64,000 nt of DNA from Chrysopilus asiliformis (Eukaryota > Arthropoda > Insecta > Diptera > Rhagionidae): positions 46,975,002 through 47,039,001 of the forward strand of contig OZ035960.1 of the NCBI GenBank assembly GCA_964034945.1. The letters are read 5' to 3'. A model generated the notes under the pieces. That model was not told the origin of the DNA, did no database searches, and saw nothing but the letters and a program-made list of their open reading frames with translations. Below are positions 33,600-43,292 of this stretch, one piece after another (position 1 is the stretch's first letter; every line of letters begins with the position of its first letter). Made by a program: the position numbers and the translations under genes.

Positions 33600-33660
33600 T
33601 TAACCAACGAAACCGCATCACGTTTCCTTATTAATTAAAAGATAAAAAGCGGCATTTGGT
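33600..33660 (+). promoter_or_regulatory. Core promoter of gene 8
   Basis: TTAATTAAAAGATAAAAAGC followed by GGCATTTGG; the TATA-like GATAAAAAG is at 33641-33649. It aligns with the gene 7 promoter and with the orphan copy at 35341-35372. Confidence 0.6.
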
Positions 33661-33758
33661 TTTAGCATTTTGATTTTATCGATTTCAATCATCTTAATTC
33701 TAAATAAATATTTAAGTGCAGAAAAATTTGCACCATATTTCAGTTTTTGCTTTAAAGG

Positions 33759-34625
33759 ATGACAACGTTAGTAAATTTATTAATTTTGGGATTTTTGTCA
33801 GTGTCAATAAATATTGGCGAAGTTTCGACACAATGTGCTCAACACTATTATTTCTGGATGGGATTTTGCTATCCTTGTCAATTTGATTGTGGAGAGGGGG
33901 GGACATGCTATGGTTCTGTTTGTCAGTGCTATCCAGGATACTCTTATGTTCCTACATTCCAAAAATGTATACCAATATGTGAAGGGTAAGTTGGAAAAAA
34001 GAATCTCGGGCTTTTATGATAATTTTTTAATGATTCAAGAGGATGCAAGAAGGATCATGTCTGTATACAACCAAATGTTTGCGCATTATACGGAGCGAAA
34101 GAATCAGTTGAGGAGGAAGAAGAAATCCCAGTAGAAGTGACACCGACATGTCGTTCAGCATGTGTAAATGCAAAATGCACAGGACTCGATGAATGCACTT
34201 GTCATAGGGGATACAAAAAAGTTAGCAAATTCCAATGTGGGGCCAAGTGTCCTCAGGGCTGTGAAAATGGCAGATGTGTGGCCCCAGGGCAATGTGAATG
34301 TGCGGAAGGCTACAGATTAGAAGACGAAAATTGTGTTCCGGAGTGCCCAGAGAGTTGTTCAAATGGAAAATGTTACGCGCCAATGGAATGCGTTTGCAAT
34401 TCTGGATATGAACGGGACGATGACACAAGCCAATGTGAACCTGTTTGTGATCAACCTTGCCAAAATGGTCACTGTATAGGGCCCAATTCCTGCCAATGCC
34501 TACCGGGATATAAAAAAGCCTTTAACAATCGATTCCAATGCGAAGAGGAGACTGTTGAACCAGGATCCTTACCAGTTAAACCAGATACTTATGATTATGA
34601 TGATGTAGGTGAACGTCTGCTTTAG
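33759..34625 (+). CDS. Secreted Nimrod-like protein, sister of gene 7
   Basis: Exons 33759-33985 and 34040-34625, joined in phase 2, give 270 residues. The signal peptide is MTTLVNLLILGFLSVSINIG. The header is C-AQHYYFWMGF-C-YPC; one NIM repeat; half-EGF CKKDHVC-x2-PNVC; acidic linker (EEEEEIPVEV); four NIM repeats; tail YDYDDVGERLL. Gene 7 shares the signal peptide, header and linker nearly residue for residue but has lost the last NIM repeat and gained polyproline. The promoter block is also shared. AATAAA is at 34750-34755. Secreted; function unknown. Confidence 0.9.
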
Positions 34626-34759
34626 AAATACATCCTAGAAAAACTAACACACTTTTTTTTGAGAATCGGAAGTTTAAAAAGTAGTACGAGAAAAAGAAAA
34701 TTTGTCACTTAGGGTTGTAAAAAGATATATCTTTAATTTTTTACAATTTAATAAAATGT

Positions 34760-35340
34760 TGCCTTTTTTCACCTAATTTGAAAAACTCTTTCGTATTGCT
34801 TTGTTAAAATCATGCTGGTTAACCAAAGTTCTTTAATTTTTATGCGATTTCCCAAAAAAAAGAGTATATGCGTTTGGTTGTAGATATCAAAGATGGATGT
34901 TCCTCTGTAACGCATGAACCCCTTATCGGAGAACTTTGAACGAAATTGCGTTGGATGGTTTGTGATGGCATGAATGTTTTAGCCATGTTGCAGCAGAAGC
35001 TTCCTCCGCCCCTCTTACGCCGCACCTGCTATCTCGTAAACCAGTAAAAGAATTTTCATGGGGTTTCCTCCATTGGATAGAAGACTCTTTATAGAGCATA
35101 TAAAAAAAATCCGCCATCTCCCTCCGCTTCTGACCCCCTGTCCAAATATATATAAAATTACTCAAGGAATTTTAATGGGGTTTTCGGTATTGGATAGAAA
35201 ATATTTCTGCTCCCATAAATACAAAAAGAATAATCGATTTTTGAAAATGAGCCTTTTTAGTAAAGTACTCCGAAAATTAACTAGGCTTTAAAATTTAATT
35301 TTAGTTTATTAAAAAAAATTACCCTTATTACTTAAAAGAT
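34760..35340. other. Intergenic DNA, possible unclassified repeat
   Basis: 34900-35170 has a less AT-rich text ('ccgcccctcttacgccgc') with a line similar at 35057 and 35172 ('catggggttt...ggatagaa'), suggesting degenerate tandem repetition. No gene recognised. Confidence 0.35.
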
Positions 35341-35372
35341 TTCTTTATTAATTAATGATAAAAAGCGGCAGC
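35341..35372 (+). promoter_or_regulatory. Orphan copy of the gene 7/8 core promoter
   Basis: TTATTAATTAATGATAAAAA followed by GCGGCA is nearly the same as the gene 8 promoter at 33628-33653. No exon with the family signal peptide or header follows within the next 2 kb, so the duplicated gene appears lost. Confidence 0.6.
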
Positions 35373-36590
35373 AGAGAAAAACTAGCACACCAAAATTTCA
35401 AAAACAAAAAAAAAATATGCGATTTGTGGTGCAGTAAGGTCACCAAATATTAAAATAGTAAAGAAAATCACAAACGATTTTTATAAAATAATTTGATCAA
35501 CTACCGAAAATTGCGGGAAGAGACATGCACCCAGGGGATGTTAATTTTAAAGTAATTTCCTTGTTTTAGAGTAATTTGATCGCTTTTAAAGATATACAGT
35601 ACTTTAACCCAAATCTACAGTAGTTTTTCTCCCGTCACGGAAAATTACAGACTTTTAAATCCTTGTACGCGAACTATCCTATATTTCCAGATTTTAAATT
35701 TTGCCGCCCAGTTTCTAGCCCATTAGCTAAAGGTTTTTTTCGGCAACTAAAAGCGCTAGAACTCTGGAACCTGGCGCGTTTGAAAAAGGTTGGACCAAAA
35801 CCCAACCCTCCATATTTATTTGAAAAAGCAAAATTTTTTTAGAGTTTTTAGACAGCACCGTCCGATTCAAGATGTTTGACTTATATAGAGAAATTTGAAC
35901 TCTCCTCCCTCGTCCACATCTTTCGTGGTCAAGTCAGTGACAGAGATAATGGCGTCATTCTGATGAAATCCAGCCATTGATTTTCGGGGTCGCAACTTGG
36001 TGGTTCCTTTCAAAACATATTTTTCAATACCTCATTGTTTTTATTTAAATTTAATTTTATTATATTATTCAATTGTGACCATGAGACATCTGGTACTTGA
36101 ATAGAAACAGACAAGCAGATGTACGAAGAGGCGGACATGAAACTGTTTTGTAATCACAAACAAATTACTTAAGACACGATACTGCCTGGAACATTTGTTA
36201 GAATTAGGGGAATAAATCAGAAATGCATCTAACAACTATAAAATTGAAACAATACAGATAAAAGATTTCCTAGAATTATTTCGCAAGTTGGTAAAATTAT
36301 TTAAAAAAAATCTGTTGTAATTTTTTAATGAATTGCTTTGTTTGATAACCTTGAAAAAATGAATTTCCGGTTAACTATAAAAAAATTTTATTGCGGCTTG
36401 CATTAATTCGACTCTTATCAGGTTTAAAACTTTTCTTTATATTTTATGTACATACAAGATTTGTGACCGAGTTTTTGAATAAATTGGGATGATTTCTAAA
36501 AAGATGGCTGTAGTTTTTTTTAGTTTCTTATACGAAGTATTATAAAGTATCCACTGAGAGAACAAAAATCTATATTTTGAGTGCCAATCA
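35373..36590. other. Intergenic DNA, nothing recognised
   Basis: AT-rich. I looked for a header Cys pattern after the orphan promoter and found none. Confidence 0.35.
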
Positions 36591-36830
36591 CTACAATGTT
36601 AGTACCATTCACTACCGAGGTATTGTTTTGTTATCTAGTGATTCCCACTGCATTGTAGTGGAAAGACAAATGAGGGTAAAAATTCAAATGAAGACTTTAT
36701 TCTTTTAAACGATAATGGGACGTTATTATAAATATTGCAGCGTGCACTATAAATATTGTAGCGCACCACTAGACATATTGTAGCGTGCCACTATAAATGT
36801 GGTAGGGTTTGCGAAAAATATGGTAAAAGA
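36590..36830 (+). repeat. Degenerate tandem ACTATAAATATTGTAGCG units
   Basis: Four or so units of about 25-30 bp ('gcactataaatattgtagcg', 'ccactagacatattgtagcg', 'ccactataaatgtggtag') follow a stretch rich in ATTGTAGTGG-type words. Confidence 0.6.
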
Positions 36831-36929
36831 TATAGAGCGATTGTGAGAATCTTTTAAAAAGCTTTTCGTCTGACAAAAAATATAGTGAGGTGCCCCAGAA
36901 ACATACTATGCAATTTTCTTAGTAGCAGA

Positions 36930-37440
36930 ATGTGTTTCAGGAAAAGGATCATCGCATTATCCTTATAGGACCTTCCGTTATGTTACAGGTTTTTTTAATG
37001 ACAGAATCGGATTCAACGACCCCAAAAACTCCAAGTTGAGATTTTTATCCGGAAAATTTGAAGAAAAGGAAATTCACGTTAACCTTACCGAGCGTTCCGT
37101 TATTCATACAGATTTCCTAATTCCAGAATTGGGTCAGCGACCCCAGAAGCCTTATTTTTTGCGGAAAATTCGAGAAAAAGGATAATCACGATATTTTTAC
37201 AGGACCTTCCGTTATCCTTACCATCTTCCTAACACCAGAATCGGATTCAGGATAATGACGTTATCCTTGGCCTATCTTTACAAGGACGAAGTAATGCCAA
37301 TATAGTATTGTCATTGGACTTATGTACGTATGTGTGCAAAATTTCAAGCCAATCGGATGAGTGGAAATTAGATTTCAAGATTTGACCTCAAAAAACAGCC
37401 AATCAGACAAAAAGCTTTTAAAAACACAATAAAATGTAAT
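36930..37440 (+). repeat. Family-D repeat units
   Basis: Three to four units with 'aggaccttccgttat', 'cagaatcggattca' and 'cgaccccaaaaactcc', ending in 'tattgtcattggacttatgt...caagatttgacc', as at 9525-9935. Confidence 0.65.
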
Positions 37441-37630
37441 AAAACTCAATTCTTTGGGAGTTCGCTTTTATTACAAAGTTTATTTGTCATTAAAAATTAA
37501 GTAGGTAATTAGAAACTATGTTATCATTTACTCAATAAAGTTACATTCTTTATATTTTGGTTATTTTATTCTGATTTCTTTTCATGAAAACAAAAGTGAG
37601 TGAAGTAAATGTTAAAATTCAAAAGCAAAT

Positions 37631-38840
37631 TTAAGCTCTGACACAGACTTGGCTTCCCTTAACGCTCCTATCCTTAACGTATCCAGCACTACAGATGCAC
37701 ATATTGGGACCTGAACACACCCCATTCGGACATCCATTTGGACAGTGGGGGTTGCAAACGTTCGACCTGTATTCATCGGCGACATATCCTGGATGGCAGG
37801 CGCAAATGTTGGGCCCATTGCAGTAGCCATTTAGGCAAGGTGTATCGCAATGAGCAACGCAATTGGTTCCTGTGGGATCTAATGTGAATCCGGGTCGGCA
37901 CGAGCACTCATTGGGAGCTGTGCAGATTCCATTATTGCAGCCCCTGTAAGGTAAAGAATTCAGATTAAAAGGATTATAAAATAACTATGATAAAATTCGT
38001 CTCGCCTTGAGCAAACAGGTTCGCAAATGCCATTTTTCTGCACGTAACCTGGATTACACAGACAGGAACCGGGAGCGGTGCAAACTCCGTTCCTGCATTC
38101 ACCACAATCGACTACGCATTTCTCCTCAGAATTTGGATTTCTTGAGCGGACGAAGCCGGGATCACACCTGCATTCTTCTGGAGCAGTGCAGTTTCCATGG
38201 AGGCATCCAGAACACCTTGGCACACAGAATTTCTGACTGCCGTCCAGGTTGTAGCCGGGATGGCAGGCACAATGACCGCTTGGGCTGCAATCGCCATTTC
38301 CGCAACCGATTGGACACGTTGGAATACAGAATCCACCTCGATTTAAAACATGATCTGGGAAGCATCTGCAGACATTCGGGGCTACGCAGATTCCATTTGT
38401 GCATTCGTTACGGCAAATTGGATCACATTGCCTGAAGTTGTGGACGTTACGCTCGTATCCTTCGCAACAGACTTGAATGCGGCTCAGCGATGGATCGGAC
38501 CCATTTCCCTCGGGAACATAGCCTCGGGGATCATTAATTAAACTTGCCGTCCTGCAGAGATTGCATTTGGATAAAATTTGATTACTTTTACCTCTTTCAT
38601 GTGATTCACTTACGGAACTTCGGTGAAACAAACACCTGATGAGATGCCACTGCGCGTTTGATTGATGAACAAATCGAGCCCACTAAGCGGATGACCACCT
38701 GGTCCCGTATGATTTACACCCGTCACATTTAAAATTAAATTCCCCGATTGTGGAGGAGGAACCGGTCGGGTCTTTATTTGCCCATAAATGACCGGCATGG
38801 CGATTGCCATAAACAATGTAAAAATAATAAACGTCTTCAT
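37631..38840 (-). CDS. NimB-type secreted Nimrod protein, 7 NIM repeats
   Basis: Exons 38840-38614, 38551-38006 and 37943-37631 give 361 residues. The signal peptide is MKTFIIFTLFMAIAMPVIYG. It is followed by a Cys-poor region ending GVCFTEVPT, the NimB intron-1 position, then CCEGY, the diagnostic NimB motif. Seven NIM repeats follow; the first has CFPDHV and the next starts TCPIGC, as in genes 11-13. Intron 1 is phase 2 with GTAAGT. Intron 2 has a GC donor (TCAAG|GCGAGA) and a normal TTACAG acceptor: only the GC donor joins the EGF frame (CSR|GCNNGIC). TTTATT on the plus strand at 37565-37570 gives a minus AATAAA. No membrane helix beyond the signal. Drosophila NimB proteins are secreted, with roles in immunity and haemocyte adhesion; which orthologue this is remains open. 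Confidence 0.88.
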
Positions 38841-39140
38841 TGCGCAAGAGGAAAAAAACAATCTCGATCTGTTTGTGTCGGACTCAAATGTGTCACAAGA
38901 CTAAATCATTTGTTACTGGAACGATTCAATTTGTATGATTTCAAAATACAAAACTGAATGCTGCTAACAGCAGCAAAACAACTATTAAAACATAAGTTCG
39001 TGCCACTTGGAAGTGTCCATAAATTACGATAAGTATTACGCGATAATTATTTTATTTTCGATCTGAGTCAGAATTTGTCTTATTAAAGAAGAGCTTCAAT
39101 TACTTATTAGGTATTAGTTAAATATTCTAGACGTCTTTTC
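38841..39140. other. Upstream flank of gene 9
   Basis: AT-rich with no strong TATA box on the minus strand. Nothing else recognised. Confidence 0.35.
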
Positions 39141-39185
39141 TTAAAACCTCGTCCCAATTAGATATAAATAGCACTTTTTTTATGG
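39141..39185. mobile_element. Solo end of the CCTCGTC MITE
   Basis: TTAAAACCTCGTCCCAATTA matches the end of the element at 44455-44634. Confidence 0.45.
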
Positions 39186-41382
39186 CCTGAATTTTTCCAG
39201 AGGAGGATGCCCAACAATTTTTTATGGGTAGGGTGACCATACCTTATTGGGGTCAGTAATTTTTGATTTAGTATAAAACCCAGGAAAAAAATGAATAAAT
39301 TAACGCCGCAGGCGAAATTTTTCAAACTGAATGCGGCGCAGGTATTTCAATCCAGAGATACACAGTCCCAACTAAACATTAACTTGATTTTTGCGCTTTG
39401 TATATTTTAAAAATAGTCGCAATGGAAATTGTAAATAAAAATAAAAATAAAGAGAGATGCGCCGCAGTCCATTTTTTTTTAAGATTTGCAGCTTTTGTGG
39501 AAAATTGGTGAAAAACTGTGCCGCAGGCGAAAAAAAATGTACTTTGGAGCAACCTCCAGCCGAAATAGAGTACATTTTTCATATTTAGTGATCGTTTTTT
39601 CTAGTGCTTGACGAATTGTTACACTCATTTAAAAAATCTGAGACAAACATTTAATTTCCAATACGCCGGAACAACAAACCTCAATCCAAGGCTACCCCAG
39701 TGATTCCGGGAAATGGGAAAATATATCAGGAAATGGGATGTGTTTATTTAAATGCTCCTAACCTCTTGCTCTAAAACGGGTTTCTCTAAAACGGTTTTCT
39801 CTAAAACAGTTTTCTCTAAAACGGTTCGGTTTTTCCAAAAATTCGTTTAAACAAAAAGTGTTTAAAACATGATTCTACATAACTTTCCTGAACATCAAAA
39901 TCCAATGCAGACAATTTTTATAAATTCAATGACTCTAGAATTTTTCAAACTCGCAGTCAATCATCAATAATATGCGCCTCAGGCGAAAAGAGGGTTCTAT
40001 GGAACGATAATAATTTTGAAATACAAAAAAAAATCTATCAAAATTGGATAAGGTTTGCTGGTCCGCAGTTTTTAAATAATTTAAAAAAAACTTTCCAAGC
40101 CACCTTTAAAATGACATTAACTTTAATCAGCCATTCATTTGTTTTGATTTTAAAAAATTCAAAACATTTCTAAGAATTTCATAAAAGGCTCTAACAAGAT
40201 AAAAAAAATTAAAAGTTAATTCAATGTTGGCATATCGTGGGAGAGTTTTACATACAAAATTGGTTTGCCGGCATCGCACTTGTTATCATAGACTATACCG
40301 CAAAATTCTTTATAATTTTACCAGTGTTTTATGCGATTAAAGACTGAATAAAATGCTTTTTTCGCCCGTTATCACTGCAATTCCAAAAAAATGTAGTTTT
40401 TGTGGGTAATTTTGTGTTGATATAAATTAACTCAAATTATTTGAATGTTTCAAAATTCATAAGAATTGTATTAAGAAAAATAGCGTTTTCTGGTTCAAAT
40501 ATGAATTGTTTTGTTTTCGTTGACTGCATCTGTAATAACAAAGAATTTGAATATAATCTGACAATTTAAGTGAGGCGCAGTTAATAAAATACATCATACT
40601 AATTGTATGGTTTTCGGATTTTGCCTCCCTAATTTTTCCCTATTTTTCATATGGAATCTAGTGTAACCGTCACACTGTTTTGTAGTTAAATTAACTATTT
40701 TTTCCATTTAAATTAACTATTTTGTAATTTTAATGACCCATTTTAGTAAAACAGTTGAGCCTGTTTAAAAGAACAATGAATATGTCTGCAAAATTGGTGC
40801 TCTTAAGCGGGTTGTTCCTTTAGGTGGTGTTTTTGATTCCGAGGCAACTAAAGATTGCCACAAGAATTGCAAACCGACCAACGATATGAGACATAACGCT
40901 TTCTAACGGACACGACTTCGGGCGCATAATTTGAGCTAGGAACTTAAAATTTGATATAGGACCGATTCTCAAAGAAATGAAGATTAAGTTCGTTGATGAG
41001 TAAAATTGGTACATTTCTTCCAGCATCTCCCATACAAATGAAAATGTTATGTTTATGGGATTTTATGAATGCGATAACTGTTTAGTAATAATTTTACACA
41101 ACTCTACCATACATCTGAATTCAGTTGGATCACTTCTTCTCTCACGCCAAGAATTCTTGGTTTTCCTTGCGGTTGCTGCGGTAATGACAAGTTTTCGTTA
41201 TTGTACGAAATTTAATTTCTAAAACGTTATATCGTAATTTTAAAGAAAAAACTGCAAAATCATTTCGTTATTTCGTTACAAGACGAAAATGTTTTGCAGC
41301 CCCGGGTAAAACTTATTTAGACAACATGGCATAACACAGCCGCCATTTTGATTATTTTTGTTACATAAAAACATATTACATT
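39186..41382. repeat. Degenerate repeats with GCCGCAGGCG words
   Basis: Words such as 'gccgcaggcgaaa' recur at 39302, 39462, 39519 and 39972. 39770-39830 has four 'ctctaaaacggttt' units. 40820-41150 resembles a diverged family-A body ('aagttcgttgatgagtaaaa'). No gene recognised. Confidence 0.45.
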
Positions 41383-43120
41383 GGGTGCATTCAGCGATTC
41401 GCGGACAATTTATCGTGAACAATTTATCGTAAAACAATTTATCGTGAACAATTTATCGTAAGACAATTTAATCGTAAGCCCGGGCGCCCGAATTTGTAAA
41501 AATAATATTCCTTACGATAAATTGTCTTACGATAAATTGTTCTTACGATAAATTGTCTTACGATAAATTGTTCTTACGATAAATTGTCTTACGATAAATT
41601 GTTCTTACGATAAATTGTCTTACGATAAATTGTTCTTACGATAAATTGTCTCACGATAAATTGTTTACGATTAATTGACCGGCACCCGCATTCAGCGACC
41701 CGAGCCGCTCTGGAGTGGCTCAGTATATGTCAAAAAACCGCTCAGCTGAGCCGCTCAGTGTTTACTGAATGCACCGCTACTGAGCCGCGCACATAAAACT
41801 GTCAAAATATTCGGGGTTATAGTGGAAGATGGACCGAGATATAATTATTTCCACAATATTCGGTCAGATATGTTAAATTTGGAGCCCATCGCAATGTTGG
41901 TTCACGAATGTAATACTCATTTTGAAGTAACCTCAATTCGAAGTTCGAAGCCTAAAAGAAACCGGGATTATTTCGAGGTGACTATACTGAAGTACACTCC
42001 CGAACTCCAGTGTTGCACTTTCATTTTTTTGAAAAGTAATAAATTGCCTGTCTAAAATGTACTAAATGTAATAGATTGTTAATCCGCCAGTAATAATTGT
42101 TGAGCACACTTTGCAATAGGCTGATTCAGCCCTATCCTTTACCCAAGAAAACTGTTGCAACCATTCTTTGCGGAATTTTTGGACGTAACACTTTTTGTTT
42201 TCTTTCGTCAGACTGAAGAAAGAAAGAAAAAGCGGCATAACTTGCAAACTTTTAAGAAAAATTTTGGGTTTGACTTACCACGGGATCTCGTTTTCTTGAT
42301 CCGTGGGGGACTTTGGGGGCAGTGGCTCTAGTGGCAGCTCATCGCTTCCCTTAGGCTTGACCCTTTTAAAATGCCTTAAGAGATGTCTTTTAGGTTTTTT
42401 GGACTTACATCATAACCAAAAATTATTTACCTGTACAATGCCATTCTGAAAACAATTTTAGCGCAAACGAACAACGAACAACTGGTAAAAGATGTCAACA
42501 GGATGGGACAAGCAAATAGGCTATATACGTATGGCATTTTATGATGAGTACAATAAACTAGATTCACGAAAAAGGATACTAGATTCCAAAAGAGAGAGGT
42601 AGATTCTTTTTTTAAATCACGCAGCTGAATCAAAATTAAAGTTTGTTTATAATGAAAGAATCCATACATTTTGAGTTTGGGCCCAAATGTACTAGATTTG
42701 GCTAAAAATGGCATACGTAAGTAATAGGTATTTTTAGAGCTTGAAATGTACTAAATCTATTACGATTGTACTAAAAGTGCAACACTGCCGAACTCTTTCG
42801 CCCACATTTTCCGCAACGCCGACTATTTCCATTCCCGTTTGCTCAGCAAGAACTTCCATGAGGCTTCCCGTATTATAAATAACATAAATAACTATAAATA
42901 TTATAAATAACACCATTTATTTCCGTCGTCATTTTTACACATGCATTGAGGTTATGTAATTCTTCATTTGACATTTGCTCAGCTACTGAGTGGAGTTCTT
43001 TTACGCTCAGAAAAAATGTGAGCTGCTCAGTTGAGCCGCTCTGTAGCGATTACGTTCAGTAACTGAGCACCTTTTTCGCTCTAGAGCGATGCTGAGCGGC
43101 TCAGGTCGCTGAATGCACCC
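41383..43120 (-). mobile_element. hAT-like composite element
   Basis: The left end GGGTGCATTCAGCGA is matched at the right by its complement ending at 43120. Sub-terminal GAGCCGCTC/GAGCGGCTC words are abundant at both ends. On the minus strand 42247-42062 encodes FRKEWLQQFSWVKDR followed by a C-x2-C pair, like the N-terminal zinc-finger region of hAT-type transposases. No catalytic core is visible. Segments at 42010-42080 and 42740-42790 are inverse to each other, suggesting internal rearrangement. Confidence 0.55.
41405..41672. repeat. Inverted arrays of an ACAATTTATCGTAAG unit
   Basis: Left of a CCCGGGCGCCCG centre (41477-41491) are about five units in one direction; to the right (41514-41672) about eleven alternating units (TTACGATAAATTGTC and TTACGATAAATTGTTC) in the other. 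The array lies in the hAT-like element near its left TIR. Confidence 0.85.
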
Positions 43121-43292
43121 ATTGTCATTGGACTTACGAAAATGTGCCAAATTTCCACTCAATCTGATAAGGCGAAGTGCTTATAATAAAAACAAAAATT
43201 AGGTGAAATAAAAATAATTTATTTCAAAATAATACAAAAATCAAATAGGTATACAAGTAAAAGTTTATTACATCTCGCAATAATATAGTATA

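Noticed and set aside
37943..38006. Reading the frame of exon 2 of gene 9 through to the stop (ends YFIILLI) as a hydrophobic C-terminus
   Set aside because: These codons are intronic: the GC donor gives an in-frame junction to three more NIM repeats.
41405..41672. CRISPR-like regular repeats
   Set aside because: Units are 15-16 bp with 0-2 bp between them, in two opposed arrays inside a transposon of an animal genome; no spacers.
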